Shown: piece by piece, positions 61,893-64,000 of the stretch
Layout: every line of letters starts with the position of its first letter
How positions within the stretch are numbered: the stretch's first letter is position 1
Source: Pseudomonadota bacterium
GTDB lineage: Bacteria > Pseudomonadota > Gammaproteobacteria > Xanthomonadales > Xanthomonadaceae
NCBI GenBank assembly: GCA_023390905.1
Contig: JAEWBY010000030.1
Location: forward strand, 30,789-94,788
DNA: 64,000 nucleotides
Reading direction: 5' to 3'
Made by a program: the position numbers and the translations under genes
The notes under the pieces: model-generated
What the model was told of the DNA's origin: nothing
Database searches by the model: none
Seen by the model: only the letters and a program-made list of their open reading frames with translations

Positions 61893-61950
61893 CGGTAGTC
61901 GGGAAAGGGGAACCGGGAACCGGGAAAGTGGGCGCTTCGGTTCGGAAGCG
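61893..61950. repeat. GGGAA repeats and hairpin between the two oligopeptidase genes
   Basis: The run GGGAAAGGGGAACCGGGAACCGGGAAAG (61899-61926) contains three GGGAA-type units. CGCTTC (61933-61938) pairs with GAAGCG (61945-61950) right after it. This matches the GGGAAT-type intergenic words seen elsewhere in the window. Confidence 0.55.
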
Positions 61951-62052
61951 TCCGCTCGCGATGAACATCTGGAATCCACCCGCACCGCTTTTCCGGCCAC
62001 CGGTCACCGGCTTTCAAATCCGCTCTTGTCGTTTCCCTCCCGGACCCCATCC

Positions 62053-64000
62053 ATGAAACCGACTTCCTTCCTGTTCGCGACCCTGCTGATGACCGTTCCC
62101 TTTTCCAATGCCACCGCCGCCGACCTGACGCCGCCGGACGTGGCGAAGAAACCGCACGTGGTGAAAGCACCGTTCGGCGCCGAGCGCAACGACGAGTACT
62201 ACTGGCTGCGCGATGACGATCGCAAGAATCCGGACATGCTCGCCTATCTCAACGCCGAGAACGCCTATGCCGATCAGCAGATGGCGCCGCTCAAGCCGCT
62301 GCAGGAGGCCATCTACAAGGAAATCGTCGGGCGCATCAAGCAGGACGACAGCAGCGTGCCGTACCGCGAACGCGGCTACTGGTACTACACGCGCTTCGAG
62401 ACCGGCAAGGACTATCCCGTGCATGCGCGCCGCAAGGGCAGCATGGACGCACCGGAGGAAGTGCTGCTCGACGTCAACGCGCTGGCCGCGGGCAAGGGCT
62501 ATTACAGCGTCGGCGATTACGAAGTGACGCAGGACAACCGCATCCTCGCCTATGCCGAGGATGATGTCGGCCGCCGCCAGTACGTCATCCGCTTCAAGGA
62601 TCTGCAGACCGGCCAGGTCCTGCCGGACATCGTCAAGGGCGTGTCGCCGAACCTGGTCTGGGCCGACGACAACAAGACCCTGTTCTACGTCGAGAACGAT
62701 CCGGAAACCCTGCTGACCGTGCGGGTGAAGAAGCACGTGCTCGGCACGCCGGCCTCGCAGGACGCGCTGGTCTACGAGGAGAAGGACGACAGCTTCTACA
62801 TGGGCATCGGCCGCACGCGGGATGACAAGTACATCTGCATCGGGGTGGAGAGCACGGTGTCGTCCGAGTCGCGCTGCGCGCCGGCGTCCAATCCCGATCG
62901 GTTCGTCGTGCTGGCGCCGCGCGAGCGCGATGTCGAGTACAGCGTCGATCACCTTGGCGATCGCTGGGTCATCCGCACCAACTGGAATGCGAAGAACTTC
63001 AAGATCATGACCGCGCCCGATGGCGCGACCTCGCGTGATCAATGGAAGGACTGGCTGCCGCACAGCGACACCGTCTACATCGAAGGCTTCGAACTGTTCG
63101 ACGGCTTCACCGCCATCAGCGAGCGTTCGGAAGGACTGGAGCGCATCCGCCTGATCGGCAAGGACGGCAAGGAGGAATACGTGAAGGCCGATGAGCCGGC
63201 GTATTCGATGGGACTGGACGTCAACTCCGAACACGATACGCCGTGGCTGCGCTACAGCTACACCTCGATGACCACCCCGGCCACCGTGTACGAGCTGAAC
63301 GTGAAGACCGGCGAGCGCCGCCTGCTCAAGCGCCAGCCGGTGCTGGGCGGCTATGACCCCGCCAACTACGTGACCGAACGCCTGTGGGCGACCGCCCGCG
63401 ACGGCACCAAGGTGCCGGTGTCCATCGTCTACAAGAAGGGCTTCGAGAAGAACGGCACGGGCGCGCTGCTGCAGTACGGCTACGGCAGCTACGGCGCGTC
63501 GATGGACCCGGGCTTCTCGGTCACCACCGTCAGCCTGCTGGATCGCGGCATGGCCTATGCCATCGCCCACATCCGCGGCGGCCAGGAGATGGGCCGCACG
63601 TGGTACGAAGACGGCAAGCTGCTGAAGAAAAAGAACAGCTTCACCGACTTCATCGACGTCACCGATTTCCTGGTGAAGCAAGGCTATGCCGCGCCCGACC
63701 GCGTGGCCGCGCACGGCGGCAGCGCCGGCGGCCTGCTGATGGGTGCGATCGCCAACATGGCGCCGGACAAATACCGCGTAATCCTCTCGCAGGTGCCGTT
63801 CGTGGACGTGGTCACCACCATGCTGGACCCGACCATCCCGCTGACCACCAACGAATACGACGAGTGGGGCAACCCGGAACAGAAGGCGTTCTACGACTAC
63901 ATCGTCACCTACTCGCCCTACGACAACCTGGAAGCCAAGGCCTATCCGGCGATGTTCGTCGGTACCGGGCTGTGGGATTCGCAGGTGCAGTACTGGGAAC
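62053..64000 (+). CDS. ptrB: Oligopeptidase B-type serine protease (S9A), 3' partial
   Basis: The gene starts at ATG 62053 and is still open at the end of the window after 649 codons. It has a signal peptide (SFLFATLLMTVPFSNATAA). Propeller marks: VVKAPFGAERNDEYYWLRDDDRKNPD and NRILAYAEDDVGRRQYVIRFKDLQTG. Catalytic domain: LLQYGYGSYGASMDPGFSV, AIAHIRGGQEMGRTWYEDGKLLKKKNSF, nucleophile Ser in AHGGSAGGLLMG, and VTYSPYDN. The sequence motifs and DY/ED acid clusters are those of oligopeptidase B, which cuts after basic residues. The last part, with the catalytic His, is outside the window. Confidence 0.9.
   Translation, partial: MKPTSFLFATLLMTVPFSNATAADLTPPDVAKKPHVVKAPFGAERNDEYYWLRDDDRKNPDMLAYLNAENAYADQQMAPLKPLQEAIYKEIVGRIKQDDSSVPYRERGYWYYTRFETGKDYPVHARRKGSMDAPEEVLLDVNALAAGKGYYSVGDYEVTQDNRILAYAEDDVGRRQYVIRFKDLQTGQVLPDIVKGVSPNLVWADDNKTLFYVENDPETLLTVRVKKHVLGTPASQDALVYEEKDDSFYMGIGRTRDDKYICIGVESTVSSESRCAPASNPDRFVVLAPRERDVEYSVDHLGDRWVIRTNWNAKNFKIMTAPDGATSRDQWKDWLPHSDTVYIEGFELFDGFTAISERSEGLERIRLIGKDGKEEYVKADEPAYSMGLDVNSEHDTPWLRYSYTSMTTPATVYELNVKTGERRLLKRQPVLGGYDPANYVTERLWATARDGTKVPVSIVYKKGFEKNGTGALLQYGYGSYGASMDPGFSVTTVSLLDRGMAYAIAHIRGGQEMGRTWYEDGKLLKKKNSFTDFIDVTDFLVKQGYAAPDRVAAHGGSAGGLLMGAIANMAPDKYRVILSQVPFVDVVTTMLDPTIPLTTNEYDEWGNPEQKAFYDYIVTYSPYDNLEAKAYPAMFVGTGLWDSQVQYWE

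Noticed and set aside
59446..62007. Long open frame antisense to the first oligopeptidase
   Set aside because: Same reason: no recognisable domain and unusual amino-acid composition.

Overview
The window comes from a GC-rich Gram-negative chromosome. Two TonB-dependent receptors, a TonB-like transducer, OmpA-type and DUF481 outer-membrane proteins and the algR-hemC gene order all point to Gammaproteobacteria, most likely the Xanthomonadaceae/Lysobacteraceae (Lysobacter, Luteimonas, Pseudoxanthomonas or a relative). The genus is inferred from gene content only. Coding density is high and many operons have 1-14 nt overlaps. I see no rRNA, tRNA, insertion sequence, prophage or CRISPR array.

Layout. 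1-2620: the C-terminal part of a surface beta-barrel protein and an OmpA-domain partner. 2743-6585: a sensor kinase, a DUF72 protein, an HPP-family membrane protein and a small membrane protein. 6784-12204 (minus): a six-gene stressosome operon, rsbR-rsbS-rsbT-(HATPase+SpoIIE phosphatase)-histidine kinase-hybrid kinase, with no sigma factor beside it. 12332-23826: an amino-sugar locus that reads as N-acetylgalactosamine (GalNAc) utilisation. Its minus-strand operon is GH36-like glycosidase, DMT permease, agaZ, agaS and a BadF-type amino-sugar kinase. A secreted amidohydrolase, a DeoR/AgaR-type repressor and a TonB-dependent receptor complete it. The repressor/receptor intergenic region carries four TTTCG-type half-sites laid over a promoter.

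23949-29934: a flavin oxidoreductase and glycogen-debranching-like enzyme pair, a small MscS channel, a general-stress SDR, an orphan Anabaena-sensory-rhodopsin-transducer homologue and a DUF4870 protein. 30324-33830: a GH3 beta-glucosidase and a metallo-beta-lactamase-fold gene broken by one in-frame TGA. 34029-38973: two small unknown proteins and a coupled three-gene two-component operon. 39199-45409: a GH92 mannosidase, an Ada protein that has lost three of its four zinc cysteines, a flavin reductase, and a LysR regulator divergent from a YeiH-type exporter.

45480-52028: DUF2946, a TonB-dependent receptor, two serine hydrolases and a TonB-like lipoprotein. 52114-54647: a carboxylesterase, algR and hemC. 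54718-56473: two DUF481 outer-membrane paralogues, one broken by a single in-frame TAG. 56680-64000: an outer-membrane lipoprotein, a WYL regulator, a lipocalin, and two secreted S9 oligopeptidases, the second cut by the window end.

The main themes are glycan use (GH36, GH92, GH3, debranching enzyme, GalNAc catabolism, TonB receptors) and dense signalling (stressosome plus about seven two-component proteins). The aga locus supplies uptake, glycosidase, kinase, deaminase/isomerase and aldolase subunit. The GalNAc-6-phosphate deacetylase and the tagatose-6-phosphate kinase of the classical route are not in the window, at least not in recognisable form.
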